Origin: Parasponia andersonii
Taxonomy: Eukaryota; Streptophyta; Magnoliopsida; Rosales; Cannabaceae
DNA length: 64,000 nucleotides
Reading direction: 5' to 3'
NCBI GenBank assembly: GCA_002914805.1
Contig: JXTB01000186.1
Location: 648,251 to 712,250, forward strand
In this document: piece after piece, positions 25,152 through 37,700 of the stretch
Layout: every line of letters begins with the position of its first letter
How positions within the stretch are numbered: the stretch's first letter is position 1
Translations under genes and position numbers: made by a program
The notes under the pieces: generated by a model
What the model saw: the letters and a program-made list of their open reading frames with translations, nothing else
Database searches by the model: none
Told to the model about the DNA's origin: nothing

Positions 25152-25159
25152 TATATAAA
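25152..25159 (+). promoter_or_regulatory. TATA box of the defensin-like gene
   Basis: TATATAAA lies about 92 bp upstream of the ATG at 25251, a normal distance. A purine-rich leader (AAAAGAAAAGAAAAGAAGAG) follows. Confidence 0.55.
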
Positions 25160-25250
25160 GCTCAAATCATTTCTAAGAAGAAATAGTACATTAAGAAGCC
25201 TCTTTTGATAGGAAAAAAAAAAAAGAAAAAAGAAAAGAAAAGAAGAGATA

Positions 25251-25651
25251 ATGGCATCGCCAAAGTTTCAATTTGTCATTCTTCTTATCATTTCATCTAT
25301 TCTACTCGCTCATTGCATTGGTAAATCCTCTCCCTCACTCTGTCTATGTACATAGACACACACACACACACACATATATATAAAAATGTGTGTCATTGGG
25401 TTCTTGTTTTTAATTACTATGGTTTTTATAAAATTGATTTTTTTAATGTCTTATAAAACGTGTATATTTATATATATGTGTGTGCAGAAATCAATGATCA
25501 ATCTAGTGACTGTGACTGGGCTGGGCCATGCAAAACCAAGAGGGACTGCGCCAAGCCATGCCAAGATCGGAATCACTCTCCCACTGCCGTTCTGTGCGTC
25601 CCAAATGGTGTTAGTGGTCCCTCCTGCTGTTGTCTTGTCCCTGAGAAATGA
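25251..25651 (+). CDS. Secreted defensin-like cysteine-rich peptide
   Basis: Two exons (25251-25320 and 25488-25651) encode 77 residues. Residues 1-24 are a hydrophobic signal peptide ending near the exon junction, as usual for plant defensin-like genes. The mature part of about 53 residues has eight cysteines spaced C-x5-C-x5-C-x3-C-x11-C-x9-CCC, which should form four disulfides. The C-x3-C step and the final cysteine cluster fit the DEFL/LCR group rather than classical defensins, whose last cysteines are C-x-C. Members are secreted and act in antimicrobial defence or reproductive signalling; which applies here is unknown. An AATAAA at 25756-25761 is a likely poly(A) signal. The gene is too short and interrupted to show as one long frame but is intact. 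Confidence 0.88.
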
Positions 25652-27739
25652 TCCCTTTTATTATAAGAGATAAAAAAGTTTTGTACTAGTTTAGAGAGAA
25701 TAATATGCTTTATTCATCTGCTTGATGTTATGTACAATAACCGCTAGAGCTTTTGAATAAACGATAATAAAAATCTGTATTTTCTCTTTATCAAAACAAG
25801 TATTTATGATCTTTTGTTTTCTTAATTGTTATTTATTTTGGAACGTGACATTCTGATTTGAAATGGACGGGACACTTTTGGGTGTCTCTTTTTCATTAAA
25901 AGATAAAGCATCTTTGTAATTATATTATAATTGCCTACGTTTAGTAATCTCATGATACTAATATTGACATTACTTAACATTATCCTTAATGAAGGAATGA
26001 CACTCAACTCAACGCACTAGTATTTATCCAAAGATCATTAGAACTCTATGAGAAATATACGTCTTTATATGACCCTATGAAAAAGTATATTTTAGAGTCT
26101 TTTTGCCGACAATTATGCAGTTACTGTATCAATAACACTTTTGTGACAAATTTTTAATTTATACTTAAAAATAAGTATATTTTACTTTTTTTTTATAACT
26201 ATGCAATTATTATGTCAATGGCACTCTTTATCGTAAATGGTTAATTTTTTAACAAAACACTTATTATGTCCAAGAATAAGACCCTAATTTCAAGAGCTTT
26301 ATATATGACTTATTTTAGTTAAAAAAAAATTAACCTTTTGTGACAAAATAACTATTATTATAATAATAGACAAAATAACTATTATTGTAATAATTTCATA
26401 ATTTGTATTATAAAAATTGAAAATTCAGGAACCAAAATAGTACGTATAATAGTTTTAGGTAAATTAAGAACCAAAGCGAAAAGCGAAAAAAAAAACAAAA
26501 GACAAAAGCACAATTCATTGTAACATTTGTAGCACATGAACCAAATTTAGAAAAAAAAGGATCAAAGTATAAAAACATTACCATTTAAAAAAAAAGGTAC
26601 ATTATGAAGTCAAGGGCTTGAGATAGGATCAACTTTTTTTTTTGGGGGTAATAATTGAGGAAAAACTGTATGTTATTTTGTAAATAAAATAAAAAATAAT
26701 GATAATTTTGTAGTCTCTTAATAATAACCTAAATCTCATTTAAGTCCATGTATTTAAAATTATTGTCCTTGAATTATGTGTTTATCCTAGGTCTTTTTTT
26801 TTTTTATTTTTTTATGAATCTTCAATTGCTAGAATGCCACAATTTATTTATTACTTATTTTTTATATAAAAAAGTCTAATTTGAATATTTTGATCATTGA
26901 TTTATAACAAGATTCTTAAAAACCATATATGGATAAAATTAAGAGTAAAGTAAATACATTTTATGGCGGCACAATCAATAGACCAAAATAAAATGAAAAA
27001 AAAAAACAAAGTTTAGGTACTAAGTTAGTAAAATTTAAAATGAGAACCGATATTAGATTTAGTTATTTTGCAAGATTAAAAAAAAAGCTAAATCATAAAT
27101 TAGAAGACAAATAATAGATTTTTTTATATCTTGTATTTTATTAGTTTATATCTTATATTTGGCTATAGTAATATTGTCATTTAGTTTTGAATTTAATAAC
27201 AAATTTACGTCATCCCTTTGTTAAACATCATTTTTGACCACTAAGTTTAGCATAACACAATTCTAAAAAAAAAACCACAGATATTTGAAAATTAATTTAA
27301 ATTTAAAGCTAATTTGTAATTAATAAATATTAAAATTTAAAACTTCAAATTTTATACCTTTTGAAATGGATTTTTAATTTTCTTTTTTAAATTATTAGTT
27401 TTAAAATTTGTAAATATATATATAATTGTAATAATATATGTTTAAATTTTAAAAAGGTATTTGGTAAACTCAACGGTTAAAAAAGTGTATACATTTTAAT
27501 TTTTTTTTTCATAGCTTTATAAATAATCTGGCCTTAGCTTAGCTTATTGAGAATTCGAACCCTTCCTTCTCCACACAGCCACTCACATTAGAATCCTAAA
27601 CTAATCGAGCTTAGCATCGATTGGTAAAAAAGGTATAAATTTATCTTCAAATTTAAATATGAAATACTAAGTCGAAAATAACTAAAATACAAAGTATAAA
27701 TTGAATAATTAGTTAAAATATTGAACATAAAAATGTTTT

Positions 27740-28165
27740 TAAACATATTTTCATAAATACTATTTTTTTTTATTTTTGTTTCACTAATGCCCATTTTATA
27801 TACAAAATTTTCAAGAAATCTATGCAGTAAGTATTTTATATATAAAATGTATACCTCGAGTAAAAACTATACATGAAAATAGGTATATATTTTATACCAT
27901 AGGTATAAATTTATACTGTAAACATAAACAGTATATAAAAATTTATATTGTAATATATACCACACATATTTTATAAAGTATGCATTTTAAAATGTATATT
28001 ATAAGTATAAATTTACACTGTAAATGCAAATTATATATAAATATTTACATTATAATATATACTATACATATTTTACACACAAAATATATACCCAAAAACG
28101 AGTATTTTTTGAAACAAAATAAAAAATGAGGATTTGTGAAACAAGGGCACGAAAGGGGGTATCCG
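27740..28165. mobile_element. Foldback MITE-like element
   Basis: The left arm contains TTCATAAATACTATTTTTTT then TTTTGTTTC. The right arm, reverse complemented, contains TTCACAAATCCTCATTTTTT then TTTTGTTTC. The interior carries two degenerate copies of about 117 bp (from about 27898 and 28008) that include GTATAAATTTA(T/C)ACTGTAAA. No coding region is present. Exact ends and target duplication are unresolved. Confidence 0.5.
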
Positions 28166-28427
28166 TATTCGGTGTAAATTTCATTGCCTGGGAAAAAAAA
28201 AAAAATCAATCTTTAACAGCAGACTTCCTGCAAAAAAAACATGAAAAAAAAAATCTTCAAAAGCAAACGACGTGTCGTTTCTCCAGCTTGTGAAGACACA
28301 GGTTAAAACGCAAAACTAAAAGGAAAAAGGAGAAAACGAAGGAAAAAACAAGGACGGGGTGGCCGATTTTGGTGGTTAAATATCGAAGTGTAGAAATTAA
28401 TAGTAACCGTTGATCCACATAGAGAAG

Positions 28428-28461
<34 letters not shown>

Positions 28462-28746
28462 GCAAGGGCTTGTCCGAAAAAATAAAAAATGAAAATGAAA
28501 AGAAGTAGGTATAATTGTAAAGGAGAGCATGTGAGCGTACGTGCTGTTAGTGGTCATCAGTAGAATATGGCTACATGAGACAGAGCGAGCGAGCGTGACT
28601 CTGACGCGGACGATCACCGGCCGTGTGATTTTCTAGGGTTAGGGCGGGAACATCAGCGACGCCATTGTAGATAAAGATCTGATAGATTGTGAGAGAGAGA
28701 TTGAGAATTGAGATAGCACAGTGAGTGAGAGCGAGAAATTGGGGGT

Positions 28747-28755
28747 TTAGGGTTT
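28747..28755 (-). promoter_or_regulatory. Telo-box in the TOR leader
   Basis: TTAGGGTTT on the plus strand (AAACCCTAA on the minus) lies 14 bp upstream of the TOR ATG. A related CTAGGGTTAGGG is near 28633. Telo-boxes mark many plant translation and growth genes. Function here is inferred. Confidence 0.45.
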
Positions 28756-28768
28756 TGGGGAGAGCCTG

Positions 28769-31700
28769 ATGGCATCCTCGGCTCAGTCCCTCCGCTATGG
28801 CGGCCCTGCCTCCGCCGGACCTAGTGGAACAAGCTCTGACGCGCTCAGCCGAATTCTCGCTGACCTCTGCACCCGTGGCAACCCCAAGGTTCCTTCAATT
28901 CTCTCTTCTCTTTCTTGTTTGTTTCCCGAGAAAATTTGTGATTTTCGTTCTTCTTTTAATGTAATGTCGACTTCTTCTTCATGACTGCTTGCATGGAGCT
29001 GAATATGGAGGAAAAGAAGGTTACATTGCGGGATTTTGGTTTGGACGTAGGCGTAATTGAGTGCAAGTTTAGGTGTTGAGTGAATGAAATGGAAGAAGAT
29101 ATGAAATTATAGGTGCTTATTAGGCTCCTCCGAGAATTTGATGAACTCACTCTAGCGGATTACAAGAGTGTTGTTTTTGAGAACTTCCTCCTTAATATCT
29201 TTTTTTTTTTTTTTTTGTCAAATTTTCATTGATAAACGTCTAGTTGGTCTTTAGAAAAAATCCAATCCACGCAAGAAAGTAGGAAGAGCATCCGAGTCTT
29301 GTCTTCACTGTTATCATCTTGTCATTACTGTTTATGGATATATTTGGCATTTCACTGCTGTTTTGCTTTTGGAAAATGGCTTCTTTTTTAGACATACAGT
29401 GATTTCTCCCAAGTCAGTATTGTTGGTATCATTTGTAAATTGTAATACTGGTTGATGTAATCTGACAACTGCTTAGTATTTTGTTAAGTTTGTGTCATTT
29501 CCTGGAGTTAAACTCTGTTTTCTCAGGATGGAGCTTCTTTAGCTTTTAAGAAACATTCGGAGGAAGAAGCTCGTGATCTTAGTGGAGAAGCCTTTTCTCG
29601 TTTCATGGATCAGTTGTATGATCGGATTTCTAATCTTTTGGAAAGTAATGACGTGGCAGAAAATTTGGGGGCGTTAAGAGCTATTGATGAGTTGATAGAT
29701 GTTGCTCTTGGAGAGAATGCCTCCAAAGTTTCTAAATTTTCAAATTACATGCGAACTGTGTTTGAAGCAAAGCGTGATCCTGATATTCTAGAACTAGCCA
29801 GTCGGGTTTTGGGTCATCTAGCAAGGGCTGGTGGAGCAATGACTGCAGATGAGGTGGAACACCAGGTTTGTTATTTCACTTCCTGTGATATGGTTTGTTT
29901 GCCTTTTGAAGCATTGAGCAGTTGATAAGGCTTGTTTCCTCAGGTAAGAACTGCACTTGATTGGCTACGTGGAGATAGAGTAGAGTATCGTCGTTTTGCT
30001 GCTGTCTTAATATTGAAAGTAAGTGTCACTGTTTTTTATTATCTTACATACTTATTGATTACATGGAAATTTTAGTTCTTCTTTATCATAATAAGGGTTA
30101 TTGAAATTTTAGTTATGAGATCGTTATCTGCTTAAAAGATGATATGCTGTTATGGGATCATTCATTGTTTAAAATGTGATACACTTTCTCACTTTAGACA
30201 TCAGAAGAATGTCATATATCATCTAATTAAGTTTTATTTTATTTTTAAGCAGTTGTTATTTTAATTTCAATTTTTGTCTCACTGAGTTTTGTTTTCCTTG
30301 AATTTTCACTGAGGTAATTCTTTTATCATTTAGGAAATGGCGGAAAATGCTTCAACAGTGTTCAATGTTCATGTACCTGAATTTGTCGATGTGATCTGGG
30401 TTGCTCTAAGAGATCCAAGATTGGATGTTCGAGAGCGAGCTGTGGAGGCACTTCGTGCTTGTCTTCGTGTTATTGAGAAGCGTGAGACACGATGGCGTGT
30501 GCAATGGTTGGTCCACATTCATAGTTTTTTGTATTGCGTAAATGCATTTGAGGCTGGACTCATTTGGTTCAAATTTACGAATATTATTTTAAAATTTTTG
30601 TTTCTAATTGTCTTTTTTTGGCTAATTGTTTTCTGATATGCCCATTTGTTGACACTAAGTTGTATTTTGTTCGTAGGTACTACCGTATGTTTGAGGCTAC
30701 TCAAGATGGATTGGGTAAAAATGCTCCTGTTCACAGCATACATGGTTCTCTGCTTGCAGTTGGAGAGCTTTTAAGGTTGGTAGATACAGTAAAATTTACT
30801 TTCATTTTTTGGGAATTGTTTTCTTGCTAGGTAATGTGGCTGGATAATGTTAGTTTTGTAATAAAATTGCCGATTTAGGAAGTGGATTGGATTGTATTGT
30901 CATTTTTGAAGTTAACTTTGTTGTTATTACTGTTGCTATTTTTTTTTTAAAAAAATTATCGGAGACTTTGTTATTAATAGGTAGATGTGTTCGTGATAAT
31001 TTTGACCCCTAAATTTTAATGATTGTTTGTGTAGTACTCAAGAGATTAAGACAGCATACTTGAGCATAAAAATTTAGATATAGATGTTATCTAGGTAGTT
31101 TAGTTAGTCACTGAGGTATATATATAATGGCTGGTAATTAAATAAACTGAAAATAAATAATTGAAATGAACAGGATCGGCTAACTGGAATCAAGGGTGCT
31201 GAAATTGCTGAAATTAAAGGACTGGAATGTAAACAACTGTAAATAAAGTTATTGAAATGTAAAAGAGACCAGATAACTGGAATTAACTTGAGCTGAAATT
31301 AAAGTTCTTGAAAAAATAAGGTACCGGAAATAAAAATAAAGTACAAGAACATAGAAAAATAAGATTATACTGTTACTATTATCAAGCTGTCTTAGGTACA
31401 AAAATTACCAAGAGCATAAGTGTTGGGGTTTTTGGATAGCTCAACCCTTACAAAGTTCTTTGAAATATGATTACTAACTGAAAATGTATTCATGGAAGTA
31501 TGCATGTGTGGATTTGATGATAGTGTGACTAAGAAATCGAGAATGTGAAACTATTCACATGAAAATCATAATCTGATCATGCATGGAAATTAGACTTGTG
31601 CAAAACCTTGTAAAATATAGTATTTAGTCTAAGGAATTGTTCTAAGACAATGCGTGGATGATTGGGATGGTTCTTAGGCTATAAAATGTGATGATATATT

Positions 31701-34700
31701 AAAGATCACCACTGCTTGTTGAAACAGTGGCTGATCATGCATGTAGAGCTGGAAAGGGGTATGTTTTCAATGTATAAATGCTACTAGAGTGGTGATTTTA
31801 GGCTAGAAATATGATCCTAGGTGATGCATAAGAGATTGGAAGTGATTTGAGCCTATCGGGTTAACAGAAAGTGTGGGAAAATGCAATTTCCAACCAGTGG
31901 CTGGATACGAGAATGGCAGAGATAAGGAGAGAGATTGATGGCTAATAGTGATAGCTACAAAGGTGAGAATCCTTCTGTTTGTTGTGTAGAATAAGCCTTT
32001 ATAGGCATTCGAGACTTGGTGATCAAGCTGATAGTTGGGGGCATTAGAGCTTCTAGAGGAAGTAGTGGAAGAACTTTTCTGCCACTTGGCAGAAAGGTAA
32101 CTTCTTGTGCTTTCTAAAGTGGTTTTGCACATGGTTTGAGCCAATTCCAGCCTCTCTGAAACCATAAATTTGCCAAAGGATCCCTAGGATCTCACAATCT
32201 GGTTTAGGAAATGCCCCAACTGTTGCCACCTCAGTGGTTTCATTGAGAAACCACGTGCTGAAGGTATCAAAACAACCCGGTTTGGGGGTTGGTGTTTCTG
32301 CATGCAAATCGTTACACTTCCCCTTGATTTTATGCATGTAATCCTTCTTCTAGGAACCCACCCCTAAAAGGGTTTAGGGTAAATACCCTACCCATTGCTG
32401 GGCAATATCCCCTAAATTCCCGTTTTCTTCTCTGTTTTCCTATGTATCTGCTCTAAATATATTCATCTCAAGCTAATAGTAATTGCAGCTTAATTATTGT
32501 GTTCTAATCATGTTTTAGGAACTTACCTCAAAACAATATGGTCACAAATTTTGGATGGAATAATAGCCTAGGAGCTTGAATGAATAGTAGAGTGATGTAT
32601 GCTTATGGTAGTAGGTAAAAGTTTGAGTATGAAATTCTATATTTTTGCAGTACTTTGCCATGTTGGTTCATGTTGCTTATGATGTCATCTTCTGGCTTCT
32701 CTTCCCTTGGATGTTTAATTTACTCTCGAATGAGTATGTCATGAGTGGGGTTTTAGTTACACATTGTAGTGACACCATGTTTAATTTTTAAGAAATGTGT
32801 CCATTAATCACTTCAATAAGAAAGGAAGCAAATTGTAGAATGTCAGTTTTGGCAATTTTTTGGGCACTATGGTTAGAGTAGTAAGAGAATGTTCAAAGAT
32901 TATAAAGAAATTATTAAATTTATTTGGAATAAAATTAAGTTTTAGATAGCTGTTTGGTTAAATGATGTAAATGAGTTTAAGAATCTATTGTTTTCTAATT
33001 TATTAAGGGATTAGGTGTTTTTTTTTTGTACTATTGATTTGTTTTGTTTCGACGTTTGATGGACTTCTTTTTATCGTTTATCTGTTTTGTTGTATCGTAT
33101 TAAGCAATAGAGTCTTTGTTTCTCATTGAAATGAAAAAAAGAAATATCAAATGTGTCCATTGATGTTACATTGTTCTATCTGTTTTGTTGGTTTTCGGAA
33201 AACCATTGGTATACGCTTTTGTTGTGCAAGGAAAGTTGCCTATATCATATTTCGCCTTCTTTTGTGGAACTTCTGAACTCGTGTCTTTGAATTAGCTGTT
33301 GTGATGATGGAATTAATGCTCATAATTAATCTCTTATATTAGAGATTAATCACAACACACACAAGGAACACAAGAAAACAATAGAAGAACACAAATATTG
33401 TCGTGGTTCAGTTTTTATGAGTCTACGTCCACGTGAAACTACTCTCCAGAACTTTCACTATGAACAAGACTACTTACACCCTCTTCCTCACATTTTTTTA
33501 CAGCAAAGAGGCTCTCTCCAGGGTCCCAAGAATACACGTATTTTTCCCTTGACTGGTTTGCAGTTGCTACCCATATACAATGCAATAAATCAAATTAGCT
33601 GCTGCCCTTCCCCCCAAACCAACGTACAGCTCCTAGGATAGAAGAATTGAGTAATTAATACGTAGTTTCCTAATTCAGTTTTAGATCGTAGTTTCGTATT
33701 TTGATAACCCTCCAGCTGCCACCCATAAGTAACTATTCTCTCTAGTTAGGAATTAATAAAACACCCTAATGAAGTAGTTTCCCTTATTTTAATTATACAG
33801 CCAAATACATATAACATTAGCTCTAGAAAGACAATCCTCTAGTGTTGCTCTCTCTCATTAGTTGTGGATCCCATCGCTCATCATTAATCTAATGAAATTT
33901 GTCTTAAAAAGTGTTTTTGATGGATTCTTATCTTGCTGACACTGATTTACCTCAAGGGCGAGGTGATTGAAACATTTTATATGTTGACCACAAGAAATGG
34001 TTATTCCTAAATCGATTTTATCTTGGGTTTAGACGTTGTTCATAAGGTGAACTTCTATTTTATCTCGGCAGGAATACAGGTGAGTTTATGATGTCAAGGT
34101 ACAGAGAAGTTGCTGAAATAGTTCTCAGATATTTAGAGCACCGAGATCGGCTTGTTCGGCGGAGCATAACTTCATTGTTACCACGGATTGCTCATTTCCT
34201 ACGTGATCGATTTGTTACAAATTACTTAAAGGTATTTTTTTGGTGCTTTTTGTTCTGTTATTTTTTTTTTTCATTTGTTATTATCTTTGGTGAAGGCCCA
34301 TTTTATGTATGTTATTTTATTGTTTACTGCTCACATATGATGAGGAGTTCTCTTTCTTGCAGATATGCATGGATCATATTCTCGCAGTTTTGCGAATACC
34401 AGCTGAACGTGCTAGTGGGTTTATTGCTCTTGGGGAGATGGCTGGAGCTTTGGATGGTGAACTTGTGAACTATTTGCCTTTGATTATGTCTCCCTTACGA
34501 GATGCAGTATGCCCCGTTGACTCATGAAATATTTATGTTGCATTTGCTGGTCACCTTGTTGATCGTATAAGATTGACTTTCAAATTAGGGACTATCAAAT
34601 GTAATTGTTATATTTATAGCTTATTTTATACTTGTAGATTGCACCACGTAGGGGAAAGCCCTCATTTGAGGCTCTAGCTTGTGTTGGAAACATTGCAAAA

Positions 34701-37700
34701 GCAATGGGGCCTGCTATGGAACCTCATGTTCGTGGACTTTTGGATATTATGTTTTCTGCTGGTCTCTCCATAACTCTTGTTGAGGCCCTTGAGCAAATAG
34801 CTGTAAGGTATATTTGGTTATTTAGACCTTCTTCTATCCTCATATTCAGGAGGATTTTTCTCTAACAGTAGTTGTTATTTTAGTATTCCATCACTGCTGA
34901 CTACCATCCAAGATCGGCTGCTTGATTGCATTTCTATGGTTCTTTCAAAGTCCCATTATTTTCCGGGGAGGTCAATTGTAGGTTCTGGCCGAGGAAATTC
35001 GATGACTACTCCTCAGCAAGTGTCAGACCTTGGTGGTTCTGGCCTTGTGCAACTTGCTCTGCGGACTTTGGCTCGTTTCAATTTTAAGGTTCGAGTGAGC
35101 ATACTTTTGACTTTTGAATCATATTTGCACCTTGAATCTGATTCAGAAATTAATGTGGTTTAGGGTCATGACCTTCTTGAGTTTGCAAGAGAATCAGTTG
35201 TTGTTTATTTAGATGATGAGGATGGAGCCATACGAAAGGATGCTGCCTTGTGCTGTTGCAAATTAGTTGCAAATTCCTTTTCTGGCTTAGCCTGCACACA
35301 ATTTGGTTCCAGTAGATCCAATCGAACTGGGGGAAAGCGCCGGCGTTTGGTTGAAGAGGTTGGTTTTCAGCTATTTCTTTCCTTTGTGCTCGTTTTCTCT
35401 TTTCTTTTCTGTGGTTTGTGGATTGTCTCATCCTTCCCACGTTTTTATCTTTAATTTACTTGCTTGTTGCTGGTATGTATAACAACCTGTATCCCATTTT
35501 GTTTCCTGTTGCTTATCATCTACGTATTTGGTCATCCTTTTTTGCGGAATTCCAAACTAAATGGTTTTAGTTTAACAGTGATAGGTTTCTTTTGGATTTT
35601 GTTACTACGAATTTTTTTTGCAGATCCTGATAGTGTACTTTGTGTGCTTGCATTTCTTGTTGACTAATTTTTGTCTTCTTCTTCTTCAAAAAAATATTTG
35701 TCTTTCTACAGATTGTGGAAAAGCTTCTAATTGCAGCTGTTGCAGATGCCGATGTTGCTGTTCGCCATTCAATCTTTTCTGCTCTGCATGGGAATAGAAG
35801 CTTTGATGATTTTTTGGCACAGGCTGACAGTCTGAGTGCAGTCTTTGCTGCTTTAAATGATGAGGTGACTAGCTCTATGCTTGTTGCTTAACAATGCTTC
35901 ATTATTTGCGGAAAATTTTTTATTCTTGCAGTAAGATAGTCAAAATGAGTGTAGTGAATCTTTTACCCAGAAATATTTGGGTTAAATAATTCAGGAGATA
36001 TCAAATGAATATTTGCATTTTTCTTTTTTATTTATTCTCTCCAGTCTTTGCACCTCCGTACTTTTCATTTGCTCATCTTCCTTCATGTTGTTTCATTCTT
36101 TCCTTAGTAATTGCCATTTTACATTGAATGATGCTAAGAGATTATATTTGTTACTCTTGTTTTGACGGTTCTTTCTAATTAGATTGTTACAATTTACAAT
36201 AGCAACAGTTGGGGTATGTGGGCTGAAGTTCTTTATTTTTATTTATAGGGTCTGTTAGACAATGCTTTTGTTTGCACAAACAGGTGAGAAGTTTTGGAGT
36301 CTTTGAAAAACTAGGAAAATTCGTTGAAATTTTGTGAGGTTTGATGATGTAAAATTGTTTTATCTTTCCCTTTCAATACATTAGAAACTTTGGTTGTGGA
36401 TGCTGTTTTCTTTTCCTAATCATGATTTGCTGCAATATAATTTGTGCTTCTATAATCTGTTTCATGGCTTAAAGCCCAAATGTGGTGCACAAGTTGATGT
36501 TATGATATTGCTGTTGTATAGGATTTTGATGTGCGAGAGCTTGCAATTTCTTTGGCTGGGAGGTTATCAGAAAAGAATCCTGCATATGTTCTTCCAGCAC
36601 TTCGACGGCATCTTATTCAGTTGTTGACACACTTGGATAAGAGGTGATGCAAAGGGAGTAGCAATTATTGCTGTTCAACATGTTTTCTGTTGCCTGCATT
36701 GTGGATTTCAATTAGTATACAGAAGAATCCCCTTCTTTTCCATATGAAGGCTTGGCAAAGCACCAAATATTGACCTTTTCTTCTGCTGTGTCAGCAGTGC
36801 AGATAGCAAATGTAGAGAAGAAAGTGCAAAGTTACTGGGTTGTTTGATACGCAATTGTGAACGACTAATACGTCCTTATATCGCTCCTATACACAAGGTT
36901 TAACAAGTCATTTGGTTTGTCAATTTATCTTGGCTGTGGTCGAGTTAGCGTTGTTCATCCTTTAAAATATTTTTATCTTGTGCTAAATGACTGTGTAGGC
37001 ACTAGTGGCAAGACTTGTTGAGGGTAATGGTGTCAATGCGAACAATGCCATTATCAGTGGAGTTCTCGTGACTGTTGGTGATCTTGCTAGAGTGGTGCGC
37101 ATAGTTTCACTTTCTTTTGGGATGATTGGTTTACATGAGCACGTGTTTTCTTATAATTCATTTGTTTTGGCTTATTGTACCTATTTGGATGTTTTAATGC
37201 AGCGTGTGTTCTTTGTTAATTTTATTTTATGAATAGTAGTTTCATCTCTTATAAAACATGAAAGTTCTTCAAACTTGAAAAAAATTGCACTTTAAAAAAT
37301 TCGCACAATTTTGTTCACAGTTTTCATTTATGAAAGCAAGTCTCTTACACTGATCTATGCAAAATTTCCATTATTTTCTCTAATGCTTTATTTGATTTTT
37401 GTTTCTGTTTCTGTTTAGGGTGGTTTTGAGATGAGACAATACATGCCTGAACTTATGCCTTTGATTGTTGAAGCTTTATTGGATGGAGCAGCTGTTACAA
37501 AACGTGAAGTGGCTGTTACTACGCTTGGTCAAGTTGTGCAGAGCACTGGGTATGCTACAAGTTTGGATGTTGGTTCATGATATGCTGCTTTTTTAAAGCT
37601 CGTTTACCATTACTAGTGAACATAAAATAACTTTGATGGACGTACATTATATGATTTGGTCACGAGAAACAGCTAAGTTTATTTTTCATTTCAATGGGAT

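Larger units (their letters stand above)
25652..28768. other. Intergenic stretch upstream of TOR
   Basis: Very AT-rich, with no supported gene. It contains a small duplicated ACAAAATAACTATTATT at about 26343-26390 and a foldback MITE-like element at 27740-28165. A run of 26 A at 28430-28455 follows, then the GA-rich TOR leader. Confidence 0.5.
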
